Shown piece after piece: positions 1 to 13,335 of a stretch of DNA of 64,000 nucleotides. Location of the stretch: NCBI RefSeq assembly GCF_027942865.1, contig NC_134529.1, positions 20,810,467 to 20,874,466 on the forward strand, written 5' to 3'. The stretch's first letter is position 1. The number at the start of each line of letters is the position of its first letter. The DNA comes from Odontesthes bonariensis. Taxonomy: Eukaryota > Chordata > Actinopteri > Atheriniformes > Atherinopsidae. A program made the translations under genes and the position numbers. Under the pieces are notes generated by a model. That model saw only the letters and a program-made list of their open reading frames with translations. It had not been told where the DNA came from and searched no databases.

Positions 1-2159
1 CATACATTAAAAGGGAAATCGCATAAGAGCTAAATCACATAGTACACCGCTGCAATGTTCATTTGAACCTCCCTGTTTTTACTGGAGTGCCCCTTCAAAG
101 AAATACACTATGTAAGAGACACGACCATGAAATAATCATTTTGACTTCAAACATTTCCTCATTCTTCACTTACACTTACACTCACACTCAGAAGCCACTT
201 GTCAGCCATGCATAATAGATACCTGGATATACCTGTGTTGCCCCCTGTATGTTAAATTATTCAGCCCACCAGACGTCTCAACAAGCCAGAACAAGCATGT
301 GTCATTTCCGCACCAAAGCACGAAGTGGCATTCATTCACCTGAGGTATCCCGTACCAAACACTGTGCAGTGGAGCTCCAAGGACGGGAAGAAAAAAAAAG
401 GGTTTTCTAGCCGAGAAAGGCCACATATACAAAGCAGGGGTCACCTGTGTTAATTCATTAGCATAGCATGCTAGCAGCTCACATAAAGGCCTGGACACAG
501 AAGCAACAACTCTACAAGAAAATGCAATCCGGCTTGTTCTTATCAAACTGGTACCGTGAGTCAATCCTGTGGTAACATTTGAGAGAAACTATGAAGCATG
601 TATAAAGGATAAGTACCGAGAATGCTGGTTAAGTTACGCGTTCAAATCAGTAAATCCTAGATCTGGTTGTGCTGGGCAGTTGGGAGTAAAGTCCAAAGGT
701 TACAAAGTCCACCCGAACAGCACCCCTAAATCTTGTGGATCAATTTTTATTTGTTTCATTAAATAAATTCAATTTGATTAAAAACCACTGCATTGTTATG
801 TGAGACATTATGGTTTTATTTGGGGGTCATGTTGGGTTACATCTCAATCGGACGCAGTGACTTCCTAAGAACTGAATTAAGAACTATCCTTTTCCAGGAG
901 TTGACCTCAGCTTCACCTCCTGTATGAAAGTCTTAAAATAAATGTATCAAACTATTTAGAAAAAACTATAATACACCAATTACAAAGGTGGAGTTTGTAA
1001 TTGGACTAAACAAGCCTGGCTTTTTCCAGTTTTTATGCCATGCTAAAGTAATTTCAAGAGGCCGATGGCTTTAACTTGTATATTATTCACAGATTCTACA
1101 GCCGAAGCCGTCTTTTCCATTTAAAGCCACGTTTCCAGGCAATGCACCTGAAAACTTTTAGTCCCAGGAGCTAAAAGACTTCTTAAGAATTTTGGTCGTC
1201 TGTATTTCCAATGAAGTCAAAAGACTCACCAAGATCTAACAAATTAGCCTGGTTATAACCGAAAGGGCGAGTGTTGTTTACACATGTTTAAATAACCTCG
1301 ATACACTTCTCACAGCATTGTGCTGAGGTGTGGTTGCTTTTAGTTGTGCTTTGACATGTAACCCACTGGGAGCCAGAAAATCCAAAGACAACATGTTAGT
1401 CGTCTGATTCACTGCTTTGCTTCGTGACTCATCATTATCTTGATGAGAAGAGGTATAAATAATATGTTAATGCAACCACTGGACCAGCTTCTTTTCAGTA
1501 AAGTGCAAACTACGTGACTGTAAAGGCATCGGCTTTTGCATATCGACATTTGGATATGTTTAAACATCATTCTAGCGCTGATCTGTCTGAAAAAGGGCAC
1601 CACAACTTTAAGACTATACCACTGGAATTCACTCAAAACAAGTGGCATTAAATCGTACAACTGTTGCTTTTATTGTGTCCATCCTCTGTAAGAAAAAGCG
1701 CCAAGCTCAAAGCTGTGAAAAGTCCCACCACCATCCAGTTAAAAGAGTGAAAAGAGCCTCAAACATCTGGTCAGCAGCAAAAAGCCAACAGACGTGTCAT
1801 TTCGGAAAGTTACCTTTTTCGTCTGTATTTGCGATAAGCTATAGCGGCTATAAGCCTAAGGAGAGAAAAACATAACGGTGGAAAAGTTCATTATTCGCTC
1901 ATTAAAGCCATTAGGAGCTGCACCAGAAGCAGCTGGTGTTCTTCTGTTCTACAAAAAAAAAAAAAAACTTTCAATGAAACCTCTCATCACGGCAAAGGTC
2001 GGGTCATGGTGAATCGTCTTTCTCTGGTCACAACTATGCAGACCTAAAGTCTAAACCTTCGCCACCTCACTGTAAACAGGGACGATGAGTCATTTCCAAA
2101 AAAAGCAGTCAGGGGGAATAGAAAAAATCCCAAAAACATCCTCTTTCAATTAAAATGTT

Positions 2160-2960
2160 TTATGTATCAGGACAATAAATAATCTGATCCATACCAGGTC
2201 AGAAATTATGGTAAATAACAAATTCAGACGGACAAAAACACATGACATATTACAATGTGTTCATATTTATTTAGCAAAAACTAAGTACACACCATGATTC
2301 AATCGATGGCAGACCAGCACTTAGCAACAACAATTTGACAACCCATATGGGGTTCTATCACATCGTTGTAGAGGAATGTTTTTTTGGCCCATTCTCTTTT
2401 ATAATGTTGCTTCGGTTCATTGAGGTTTGCAGGCATTCATTCATTCACAGCTCTCTTATGGTCCTGCCAGAGCACTCCAATCAGGTCGAGATCTGGACTT
2501 GATTCTTCTTCTTTTTCTTGTTGCTGGGGGGCTTGGAACCATTGTCCAGCTGCATGACCCAAAGCGAGCCCAAATCATCAGCCCACCACCACCACTGTTG
2601 CCACTGTTGGTATGAGGCGTTTGCGCTGATATTTTGGGTCTGGTTTTCTCCAAACACGATGCTGTACATCATGGGTATTATATTATCTCCATTTTGGTCT
2701 CTAAAGTCCAAAGGACGTTGCTCCGGAAGTCTTGTGGGTGGTTCAGATGCAACTTTGCGAAACCTCACAGCAGCTGTGCTGCCACGTTCTCTTCAGAGAG
2801 CAGAGGCATCAACAAGAAGGACAAGCGTGACAACCATCATGGATATTTTCCCCACTTGTGAATAGTCTTTCAAAATGAAAACACCTCTGCTTTTAATGGA
2901 GGTGCTCACACTCGCTGATGATCAATGAATCAAGTGCATTTGATTAGCAGCAGCTGGTTG
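2160..2960 (-). mobile_element. Decayed Tc1-like transposon remnant
   Basis: The minus strand carries a broken Tc1/mariner-like transposase. One frame shows a GENQTQNISA-type stretch followed by a WWWADDLG-like block, which matches the common fish Tc1 motif around GGGG-MIW-CF at 55,300. The end near 2,880-2,950 (terms such as TGATCATCAGCGAG) matches the left end of the plus-strand copy at 54,720. Several frames are needed to follow the homology, so the transposase is dead. The boundaries are approximate because the terminal repeats are degraded. Confidence 0.7.
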
Positions 2961-3974
2961 CTACTCACCTGCTTAAAGGGAGCAGTGAGGATGGGATGTA
3001 AAACGAAACAGCTTTTGCATTTTGCCTTGGTTTTTGTCAAAGGAGTAACGACGCACCCCCTTGTCGTGTCGTTGTTCATCTGGTGTTTCGAAGACCTGGT
3101 AAGGATCAGACGACTTTTTCTGATATAATGTTCCGATAAGTAAGACCTACGAGTTGGAAGAGGGTGTGCTCTTTTTTCACACGACTGCATCTCCTGACTC
3201 GTGAGACAATGCGCGGCACCTAATTGTAGCTTTTAAGAGCTAATTATAAAGGCTCATTTCACATCAGTGACGCCGGCCTACACTCTGCCTACACATGAAT
3301 CTGCTGGGAGATAACTGGGAGTGGAAAACTTGGTTTAAAATAAGAATAAAACCTTTTGGGCTTTCACCTCATGCGACTGTCTGAAGTCTGAGTTGGATTG
3401 AAGTGAACTGGCTCGCATCGTAAAACCCAGTTGTTGCAGAAAGTAATTAACCACCTGACTTTCTGAAGTCCAAAGTTTGATCTACCTTGTATGACTAATT
3501 CGTGTATCGTAGTTTTAACTGTTCTCTCGTGTTGGTGGTGTATGAACACACACCTCTGCAGACTGACATGTGACCTCCTGGTGAACCACGTTATAATCCC
3601 ACCCCCTGCCTCTCACACTCCCACCTCCACTCTCTCAGCCCTCCATCCTCCAAATTTGGGAGAAGTCATTGAGAGGTCGACTTTGGGGGAAAAAAAAAAC
3701 TCTTTCACTCAGTCACTGTCACTTAAAGCTTCCCCCCCTCTTTTCAACTCTGTTCGCTCCCCCAGCTCGCCTCTGGGGCTAACATCACTGCTCGCTGCTG
3801 AAGATTACAGACTCCCTATGAATTAAACATGGAAAAACATTCTCCAACTAACAAGCAGCCTGTTGTGAAGGAACGGCACAACACCGAGGCATCAGGCGAA
3901 CACTTTTTGTCATCACAGCTGCCGATCACATGTTTTGGTCGAGATGCACACGAGGAGTTTGGTGAAGTTGGGAC

Positions 3975-3993
3975 GGGGGGGGGGGGGGGGGGG
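3975..3993. repeat. Poly-G tract, 19 bases
   Basis: An uninterrupted run of 19 G lies about 65 bp from the splice donor of ccdc85c exon 2, on the intron side. On the transcribed strand it reads as poly-C. Confidence 0.95.
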
Positions 3994-4059
3994 TAACAGT
4001 GCCACTCGCATGTCTGTATCTGACATAACAAGGGATCGTAAAACACGTATGGGTCTCAC

Positions 4060-4139
4060 CTGTGAGAGGAGCTTATTGTTGTCGTCCTCCAGTATCCGGA
4101 CTTTCGTCTCCAGCTGCCTGATGTAGTTGGAGGAGGGAT
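4060..4139 (-). CDS. ccdc85c: ccdc85c exon 2 (coiled-coil segment)
   Basis: This 80-bp exon reads DPSSNYIRQLETKVRILEDDNN and ends KLLSQ, the second coiled-coil block typical of the CCDC85 family. The acceptor is CTTCTCCAG before ATCCC, and the donor is CACAG before GTGAGACC. The phase fits exactly: exon 1 ends with one base (G) of a split Asp codon, and exon 2 supplies the other two and then ends on a codon boundary. It is too short to be found as an open reading frame. The motif and the phase match to exon 1, 29.7 kb away, make the call firm. Exon 3 is not in the window. Confidence 0.93.
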
Positions 4140-7100
4140 CTGGAGAAGAGACGGAGGAGAAAAGAGGGGAGGAGAATTGATTAGCATTTCAAAGAACTCC
4201 GGCAGAGAGCAGGCAGGCAGAGCCAGCGAGGCAGAAGGACCACATAGGGCTCAAGAGGTTGCTGCGCAACGAGACCCCACAAAACTCGCTCTGAAAGAGC
4301 AGGAGGTTTTCCAAATAAGGACTTTGCGGTTAAGTCGGAAATTCAAAGAAAAAGCATTTTTATCGCCTAAAATAACTTTTGCAACCAGGAACTAAAACAG
4401 ATTCATGAGCGTTCAGATCCTTGCAGTGACTGGAGCTGAAGCTGAAGCTGCAACTCACTATTACTTTCATTAAAATTAATCAAGCCACGATGTTACCCTA
4501 ATGACATGTTGTCATCAAAAAACCTAATCACATCTCCATCGGATTTAATTTTGTGACTGAAGATTTACAATCATCCAAAATTTGCAAATCCTTGTTTTTG
4601 TTTTTTTTCCCATTTTGTTCATTTTTCTTGGACTATCAATTAATGAATGAAACGTTTAAGCCTTTTAAAAAAAAAAAGTAAAAACTGAGCTACTTCTGGT
4701 ATCACTGTGCAGAGCAGGTTGCTGTGTGTTGTACAAAGTCCGTGTGCAAATTAAACTTCTTGTAGCCGGATGTCAAGGGTCAAACACTTAGCATTCCCAC
4801 CCAGATCAGCAATGTGTTGGACCCCCCCCGCCCCCTTACATGAGGCTTTTTCTTCTGCTCAGTTTCCATTTCTCCTGCCGCTTGCTCCGCATCAGACATT
4901 TGTCCCATTTAAGATTTGGCAAAGAACACCTGACAAACAGTGCAACTTGGCGCCCGATTACTCAACATAGATCACAGCGAGAGTTGTTGATCCGATAAAG
5001 CAGCATTCCGTGCTAACCTGAATCAAATGTACCGAGTTCAAACCGGGGACAGGGGCTGCGTAAGGGAGTGGAGGCGCGGTTCGACTCAGTAGGTGGCACG
5101 GAGGCTGTTATCTAAAAAGGCGTGTTTAATTTACAGAGAGATAAAAGCTGAGGTACCGTACTCTGGAAACCAGGCAGGGGGGGAATCACTGCTGCATATG
5201 AAGCTTTTATTCTATTTTGCTTTCTGGGTGGAACAACAGAGAGGCCGAGACAGGAGACTCTAATGAGGAGCTGTAACAAAGCGGGTGGGGAAGGTTGCCG
5301 CTGAAAATAAAACAGACACACGAGAAGCTGCTGCTGTAGTCTTAAAAAAAAAAAATCCAATTTGTTCTCCTCAGTGAGGCAACGCTGACCTTACCTGATC
5401 CTGATGAGTTTAACCAGCCTTTATGATACCTGTAATGCACTTGACTAGCACTTTGCAACCAGGGGGCACTACTGTACAGAAAACAACCAACAAAACACAC
5501 CGAATATATCTTTTAGTTTCAAATGCTGTGTACTAATGTGAAACAAGTGTCAGTAAATACGACTCTTCCAACATAGAGCAATGCCTCAGTGTATGATGGC
5601 TTAAAGTCTTATACCAGATTAAATAAAATATATTCCTTTTATTATTTTTATTTTTTTTGCTCCCTTAATAAATCCAGTATTACTTCACAAGCACAAAATG
5701 AATCCTGTGCCCAAAACCTCAGTGGCAGCAGCCCCAGCCAGGCCCATTTATGTCCAGCCTCTTGACTTTTTAGGAGAGCCTGTGCCGACAGCACTGGTTA
5801 GCCAACGGTTGGACGGCTACAGGAGGAGGTTAGAGTTGCCAGAGCTGGTAATCCTCTCTCCCTGCCTTGTGACCCTCTAATCTGCATTCATCTGCTGGCC
5901 TGACCTGCAGCCAAATCTCAAGCCGATTAGGATGAAGGTTCCTCAGCCTTTAGTCATCACCAGCACACTCAAACAACAAAGGAAGATGACTCCAAAAGAG
6001 GGAGAGAAGGGCCAGTGAATGTTCCCTGCTTTTTTTCTTTTTTTTTTCCCAGCAGCATGTTTATTTGGATTATTTATGGAGCTTAACACCTACGCCTACA
6101 TACTCCTAAATTGAAATAAAGATATGCAATCAAAACTAAATGCTCCCAGCTTTTTCTTTGACTGGATAAACTGAGCATTGGCCTCGTTAGGAACTCTACA
6201 GCCACGATCAGCGTCCTCACAGACCACAGCACTATCTCTCCATTCCACTCCCCCCCTACAAGCCATTGATGAGTTACGGCATCATGCATGATTATGTGGA
6301 TGGTGGCAAAGGTGTGCAGTTGTTAGCTCCGTCACTTCACAGCAAGCGGGCTCCGTGCTTCAAACCCTTTATGCGTGGGAGTCTTCATAATCTCCCCGCG
6401 CTTGGGTGGGATTCTTCCACATTCCAAAGATATGCGCGTTAGGTCAAGTGGTGATCCGAAACTGGTCGCACAGTAGTCGGTCAAATGTATGTGATGGAAG
6501 CTAGATATCATAGCCTTCACTTCATTAATAGCTAGATCTTCTTCTTCACTGGAAGTCAACTAAAGCTCCCTCCAGCTCTCAGTGGCTCAACGATACTGTC
6601 TTTTCTAAAGCTGGAGAAGATCAGATATTCAGTGAAAGGTAACTCTGACAAATTCTACAACAAGTGGCATCCTTTTTTAATTTTTTTTCCATTCTCTTCA
6701 AACTCTGCCCCCTGACTGATGGACCCCCACTCACTCTCTCCTTCTCTTTCCTCTCTTTTCCTTTTCTGTCTTTTGTCCTCCTTTTTATTTATACTGAGCA
6801 GCTTACACACACATGTACATATTACACTAATTATACGTATTCAATTGCTATACATATATGTCCTTAACTGTTAGTTAAGTAGCCCCCCACAATTGTGTAT
6901 TGTTCTGGAATTGTTGTGAAAAAAAAAAAAACACTAGAGGAGGTAGACGGTATGCTTTTTTTTTTAACTCGTCAAGATGCACATTATTTTGACTGTATCA
7001 ATATGTTTGCTCAAACTGACAGTGGTGATACAATGCTCAATGTAAATGTGACATTGATTTCTATTCCAATGTGCCTTACCTCCCAATAAAAATATTAAAC

Positions 7101-10100
7101 CAAAAAAACGTATGTGATGGATCCTGAGCAGGTTTTTAGTGGGAGAGACCTTCGATTTTCTGTAAAGAACTTATGGTCCGCCCTTAAATATCTGCTGTGG
7201 GAACAGGGAACACACAACGTGCAAGAGAGAGTCCCAAACTCGTCCAATACACACACACGCACGGAGCTGCAGGGATCAATCAGCCCGCAGAATGCATGCG
7301 GCACCCGCTCCTTAACACCCGGCTCCAGAGAGTCATCCTGGCGGGAGAGAGGTCAAGCAATAAAACTGTTCCCTGCCACTCCCCCACCATTTGATCCCCT
7401 CCATCTTCCCGTCTCCACTTCACCGCTCCTCGACACAGCAGGAGGAAGAGCAACAGATAATACAGGGGTTGCATTGCCGAGCCAAAATAATTACCCTGCA
7501 AAACACAGCCCTGCTTCAGCTCCTTTATACACTAAAACTGCGAGGGATGCTGTTCTACGTTACGTTTAACTGCAATCTAAGGAGCTGAAAAAGGGAGTAC
7601 AAGTTGGGAAGAAGTAGATTTCAAATACGTCCAACTTAGCAGTAAACGACATTAAGGAAGAAGGGAGAATCCCTGTTCTTACATCGCAGGCTATTTTTAC
7701 CTCTGTGCTGGTGTTGTTTAAACACTGAACTGGGCTGAAGTATTCGTAAAAATGTGTGTGTGTGTTTTTTGTGTGAATACAAGACAAAAGGTGACGCAGA
7801 CAGTGGCGCGAGTCCATCCGCCTCTCGGCACGTCACTCTGCATCGCATCAGTGCCACTGTGACCCACTTCCAGCAGCCTCTCCCTCCTTAACCCTGCCCT
7901 GCTCTCCATTTAGCCTCCACTTTGTGTTTTACTACATCCCCTTACTGTAACTCCTCCGTCCATCATTGCTCTTTTGTTCTCTTAAAAAGCAAAGCGCTTT
8001 GTTGGAGAGGCCTGCAGGACAACGCAGCTGCTCAGTGATGAGAAAAATATGAGAATTACTGGAGTTAAGCTGAATGAAAGGCAAGCTCAAAAACACTTGG
8101 GAGTGATCCCTTAAAAAGGTCCTGACCTCCATCAGCCCTCCATTGTTTTCCGCTGGGCTCCACAAACATCCCATCCCCATCCGTCTATAACAGCAAATCC
8201 TGCTTCTTCTGCATTTCACCACACTTAACCTCAGTTAAGTCCTTTTTTTTTGCTTATATCCGATATTTTTCAACAAATTTTTTTCAACTTCTGATGCAGA
8301 TAAACAATCACCAAGCCTTGTCTGTAGTCAAACTGAGATATTATATCTACCCTTATTGTAACAGCCCAAAGTTGCAGGGTGACTTGGCAAAAAGAAAATC
8401 TAATTTACATTCATGCAATAACACCAATGACACACCGATGATACCTTGCAGCCCTGACCACAACACACTGCTTGTGCCCTTGCAAAAATTCATTGAATTA
8501 ATTGCCTGATTTTACATTCATAGTTGGCAGCTTGAAGATTTTGTGCGTCACTGCAGTCAAAACTGGAAAGCATGCCGGCAGTCTCAAAAGGTGGTGTGGG
8601 GTATGGGTGTGGGCCACACTCTGTGGTGTTGGTCCTTTAACTTTGTCCTGCCAAAGATAAAGGATGTCACAGGGAAGAAGTGCGTTTATATTAAGCGTCA
8701 AATATAACCAACATTGTCCAGTGCAGCTATTTGAGCATTTCATCAATGCTTTTTTGTTGCTTATTTATTTCACATTTTCATCCACTTTCTGATTCAATCC
8801 GTTTTCCGTACCCTCCCTTCCAACTCAAAGGAGCTTTTAAGCCAATCGGCACACAACCTACAGTATTATCTACGGCTGTGCAATGTTGGACAAAAAGAGG
8901 GAAAGGTTAAAGCTACGGATGGATGTAGTGCAATTCCTTTTCAGTTGGAACCTCTGTCCAGAAAACAGGAGCACTTCATTTTGACACAGACAGAAGACCT
9001 GTAACCCGATGTTGCTCCGGAGGAAAATTATTTATAGGGAACATTTCCCTATGAGCGCACAGTTGAAGTTCAAGTCAAACCTCAATTCTAAGTACAGATG
9101 GAAGATCAGCCTCTTTCTGAAATCTGCAGTCTGCTTTCCAATCTCTACACCAAGTCTTTCTCACATTAAAGCTTTTGGGCATAAGCCCAGCATGGGACAT
9201 TGGGTGGGAATGAGCTTATTGGAAGGTTGAGGTCTTTTAAAAAGCAAATTTAAGAGTCCAGACAGAGAGCACAGAGTCAGGTGTGCTCGTAAAGAGGAGA
9301 TGCCAGAATTTGGGAAAAATTGGAAATGAATTTGATGCTGAAAGGAACGTTACTAAACCCTAAACCTGCCACCGCTCTGTCGACTCCATGGTCTTTTTGA
9401 CATCAAAGCAATCTTTGGAAAATACTTTAGTTAAAAAAAGACCAGGCTTTGGAATCCCCTTATGTTTTCAAGTCAGATCCCAAGGCTGTTTAGAAGCCTG
9501 CGGTGCATTGAAATCACTCAGTTTTTATTATTCCTGGCTCGGCTCTGGCTTTCATCCCCCATTCACAGCTGTATCTCAGTGTTCGAGCACAGAGACATGG
9601 ATATTCTCCAAGCGAGGTGTGGATGTGTGAGCGGCATGAATGAATGTGTATGTGCAGCATTTGTAAGGCAGGGAAGAGCATGTGGGTTTGCACGGGTGTC
9701 TGAGCTGACAGTGTGAGTTTGTGTGGGAGGGAAGGGAGAATGAGCAAGAGGGTTTGTGAGAGAAAGGGGATTTTTAAATCCATCTGTGATTACACCCCAT
9801 GTGTGGATGCGTGTGCGAGGCGAGACGATGTTGGGTCAATTACCTCAAGATGTTGAAGAAAGAGCAAAAACAGTCCAAACGCTCCCCGTTCTTTCGTCTG
9901 AGCCAACGCCCAATTCTGACAACATGAAGTCAGACCTAAGCCGCCTACAGAACGTCCAGTTAAGAACAGACTGGACTCGTGCTGGGATGTAGAATTTAAA
10001 TGAGGCCCACGTTAGAAACTGGAAGAGGAAGAAAAGAAGAAAGAGGGGAAAAGAAACAAAAGGAGTGAGGCGCCACCACCCCCAGTCAGACGTTGATGGC

Positions 10101-12754
10101 AGTCAAGTGAGCAGTAATCAGTCGAGAGAGAAGTCTGACTGGGCTGTGATAATAATTCATTTAGTTGCCGTTTGATAAAGCGATTATATTTGTGACTGTT
10201 CCAATAATTGCTTTATTTACACTCTGGCTGTCAAAGTCCTCTGAATTCCACTTCAACACGGCTAAGAATTCAACAGTACACAATCTGTTCTGTAATCTTA
10301 TATTTGGAGAGTTTAGTTATCACAGCACACCCAGCCACGCTATCAGAAGCAAGTCAAGCATCAAACTGTGAGCACCTGAATGTTAAGTGACGGAATCCTT
10401 CTAGAAACCTAATGGTTTCAACCTATGGTTCCTAACCGTACTAGGGCCTTTTTACTGCGTCTTGTAATTGTTAACTTGCTTTTACGATCCAGACCAACTC
10501 TGCAGTGATGAATCTCCAGTTTGCATCGGTGCAACGTTGCATGGTGAGCAACATATGGATGAAAGTCATTCTTCCCAGGGGTGGGAATCTCTAAGCACCT
10601 GATGATTCGAAAACGATTATCGCTTCGTCTCGATCCCACATGGTACTTCTTTTTGTTCCCCTCGCCGTGTGAGCACTATGTACTGTCAAAGCAAAGTATT
10701 TGTGACAAAACACCATTGAATTACTTCCAATGGCTTCTAATGACAGAACAAAAACAAGAGATGTGGCCAGTCAACCGGAACTTGAGGCAGAACAAAATAC
10801 CAGCCAACATCCTCCTGTTCTGTGCAAAATAATAACTCATTCATTGCACTTGTTTGAAGCACATGAGTCTTTATCTGCCAAGCATCTGAGATAGAATACG
10901 CAGCTACAGTCACATGTTCGAGCCACCCTACCTGCTTTCTTAAATTAATCCACACCGTCAGTTTAGGCAGGATCACTGTCTCAATAAAACATCTTCCAGA
11001 TGGGTCATTGTGTCTCGGCTCCAAAGAGAGCAACAAAGCGCAACAGCTCTGCTTCCAAGACTTTATACAGATGCAAATCGTTGGCAGTAAAAGTTGCAAT
11101 AATGTTTGCAATTTCCCACAACCGTTCCGAGCTGGAACGAGGCTTCGCTCGCTGGATAGTCCTCTGGTTGGCGGCAACTACCACTGGGTGTTTTTTCATG
11201 CTTCCCCGAGTGGAAACGTGCAATATGGTTTCTCATGTTTGTCCCGTTTCCAAAATATTTTAGTTCAGCTTTGTGGAAGCGTCAGACATCTGCCGCGTCC
11301 CTCTGGGTTTTTATATACTCACACTCGCGTCTCATCACGAATGCACTTATGAGCCTTTCATTTGGGGAATGCTGCGGTCCACATTCTAGAAAATGGAACA
11401 ATCTATCATTCCATTAAAAAAAAAAAGAAGAAAAAAAAAAAGAGGGCTGCTCGTGCTCGCATTTGGGAAACTGCAACAATGTTTTTGCATCATAAAAGTG
11501 TTCCTTAAAAAGCTGTAACATGGGCTCCTTAATACTAAGAGCTACCTTGTTTCAAAATGACGACCGTGAAAATGGGAATCAGAAATGCACATTGTACCAA
11601 CTGCTGCACCAAAAATATTACAAAAGCAACAGTGGGATGATGGCTAATGTTGGTGGCAACATATTTGCAATCCTGTATCTGCCTAAGGTTGATAAGTCAT
11701 GACTGGAGAACAACCCCTTTTAGAGGAGAAAAACTTCAAATCAATACTTGGTATTGTGGCTGCGTTCACTGTATGTGCAAGTATGCATGCGTGCACTTAG
11801 CCAGTCAGTGCATGCCTCCTCTGCTTGGCTGCGCACTGATCGGTCAGGGCCAGGGCAAGGGGGGCCAGAGTGACAGAGAGGAACAAGTTAAGTGGGCACC
11901 CATGCTGCATTAATCACGGGGATGGCAGAACCTGGCAACCCAGGCACGTAAACCACAGGAACCCTGGAAGGGCTTCAAAGGCTCGTCTGGCTCATCAGCT
12001 GGCGGGGAGCTAACCCCATCTGACAAGACATGGCACCCACTCTGAGGAAGAGAGAGCGCCTCACCTCCTCACACACTCTCCGGTATGTGTGTGTGTGTGT
12101 ACGTGAGCCAGGGCGTTCTGGGACAAACAAGGAATGCTTTTTCATGCGCATGAGAATATGAAAGTGTTGTCTTTACGCGCAACAACAGCCCCGCGTTGCT
12201 TTATGGTTGAAGGGACACAACCCACGACAAGTGTGAATGTAAAATGTGTCAAATGGGTTGGGGTTCCGAAAGGATGAATAAGGCTTTTCCATTCACCGGG
12301 TGAAATCTGCGGTTCAATGGCGTGTCGCTTGTCGACAGCAAAGCCAAACAGAACTTGCCATTAACCTGCGAGACCCGGGTGTGGTTTCAACTCCACAACA
12401 CTGGAGGGGACTTTTGCCACGAGGAGTTTAGGATTCATAAATATTTCATACGCTTTGGTGTATCGCATGAATATCACCACCCTCCAAGCACCGTGTGGTC
12501 ATGCAACGGAAAGCAGACGGTCGACTGGCTGCAAAGGCACCTTGGACCTCGACCACATACAGACACAGAGCATACAGAGCTCCCGGTTAAAGAGTAATAC
12601 CTCGGCTGTGAACATGTTTCCCTGTCGGCTCCTTCCGCTTCATTGGCTAATATCATACTGTTCATTGCAGTTTGGGTGTTTCTTAATGCACAGCTCTCAC
12701 ACAATCCCACACACGGTCCCCATAACAGCATTACAGGAGGAGCTCATGACCAAC

Positions 12755-13335
12755 TCAATCACTGTCGTCTGTCCAAAGGACCAAAGAATCCAGAAGTCTC
12801 GTGGTTTGTTAAGATGCAACTTCCCAAACCTAAGCTGTGCTGCCGTGTTCTTTTTAGAGAGGAGTCTTTCTCCTGACAACCCTTCAAAACAAGCCATACT
12901 TGCTCAGTCTTTTCCTTATTGTGCTGTCGTGAACTTTAGCATTTAACACGCTTAGCGAGGCCTGCGGAGTCTGAGATGCAGCTCTTGGGATTGTTGCAGT
13001 TTCTCTGAACATTGCACAGTGTGAACTTGCTGGGATGTCGACTCCTGATAAGAATAGCAACCGTCTCAAGTGTTTTTTTCCGCTTGTGAATAATACCCTC
13101 TCACAGTAGACTGACGGACTCCAGATAGTTTTGAAATCTTATACACCCTTCCCAGATTGATGGGCAGCGACACTTGCTTCTCTAAGAACACTCCTGAGGT
13201 CTTTCCTCCTTGGCATTGTGACAGTACACACCTGAATGTTGTAAACTAGCTGCTGAAATTTTTATAGAGGCGCTCCCATTTACTGATGATCAATCAATCG
13301 AGTTCATCTAATTAGCAGCTACTAAGGCGGTGTAC
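12755..13335 (-). mobile_element. Decayed Tc1-like transposon remnant
   Basis: Read on the minus strand, this region holds pieces of a Tc1-like transposase: NAKVHDSTIRKRLSKYGLF, then the block around LLSKKNTAAQLRFGKLHLNK, matching the fish element family also seen at 54,720-56,285. Its outer end near 13,285 (TGATGATCAATCAATC) matches the same region of the other copies. Frameshifts break the reading frame and the C-terminal catalytic half is missing, so it is inactive and truncated. Confidence 0.8.

Larger units (their letters stand above)
1..4059 (-). other. Start of ccdc85c intron 2 (noncoding)
   Basis: This stretch lies downstream of ccdc85c exon 2 on the minus strand, so it is the beginning of intron 2. 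I looked on the minus strand for the remaining family exons, which encode the C-terminal conserved segment, and found none, so the gene continues beyond the left edge. The only recognisable content is a Tc1-like remnant and a poly-G tract, listed separately. Short ORFs here have no coding character. Confidence 0.6.

Noticed and set aside
7114-7569. Plus-strand ORF of 151 codons
   Set aside because: Pro/Ser/Thr-rich without any motif, and overlapping ORFs in other frames; treated as chance.
10737-11177. Minus-strand ORF of 146 codons in ccdc85c intron 1
   Set aside because: No domain, no matching splice-linked exons and no coding-like composition; length is within chance for this much sequence.
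12455-12946. Plus-strand ORF of 163 codons
   Set aside because: Its second half is antisense to a Tc1 remnant, and its first half shows no family resemblance.
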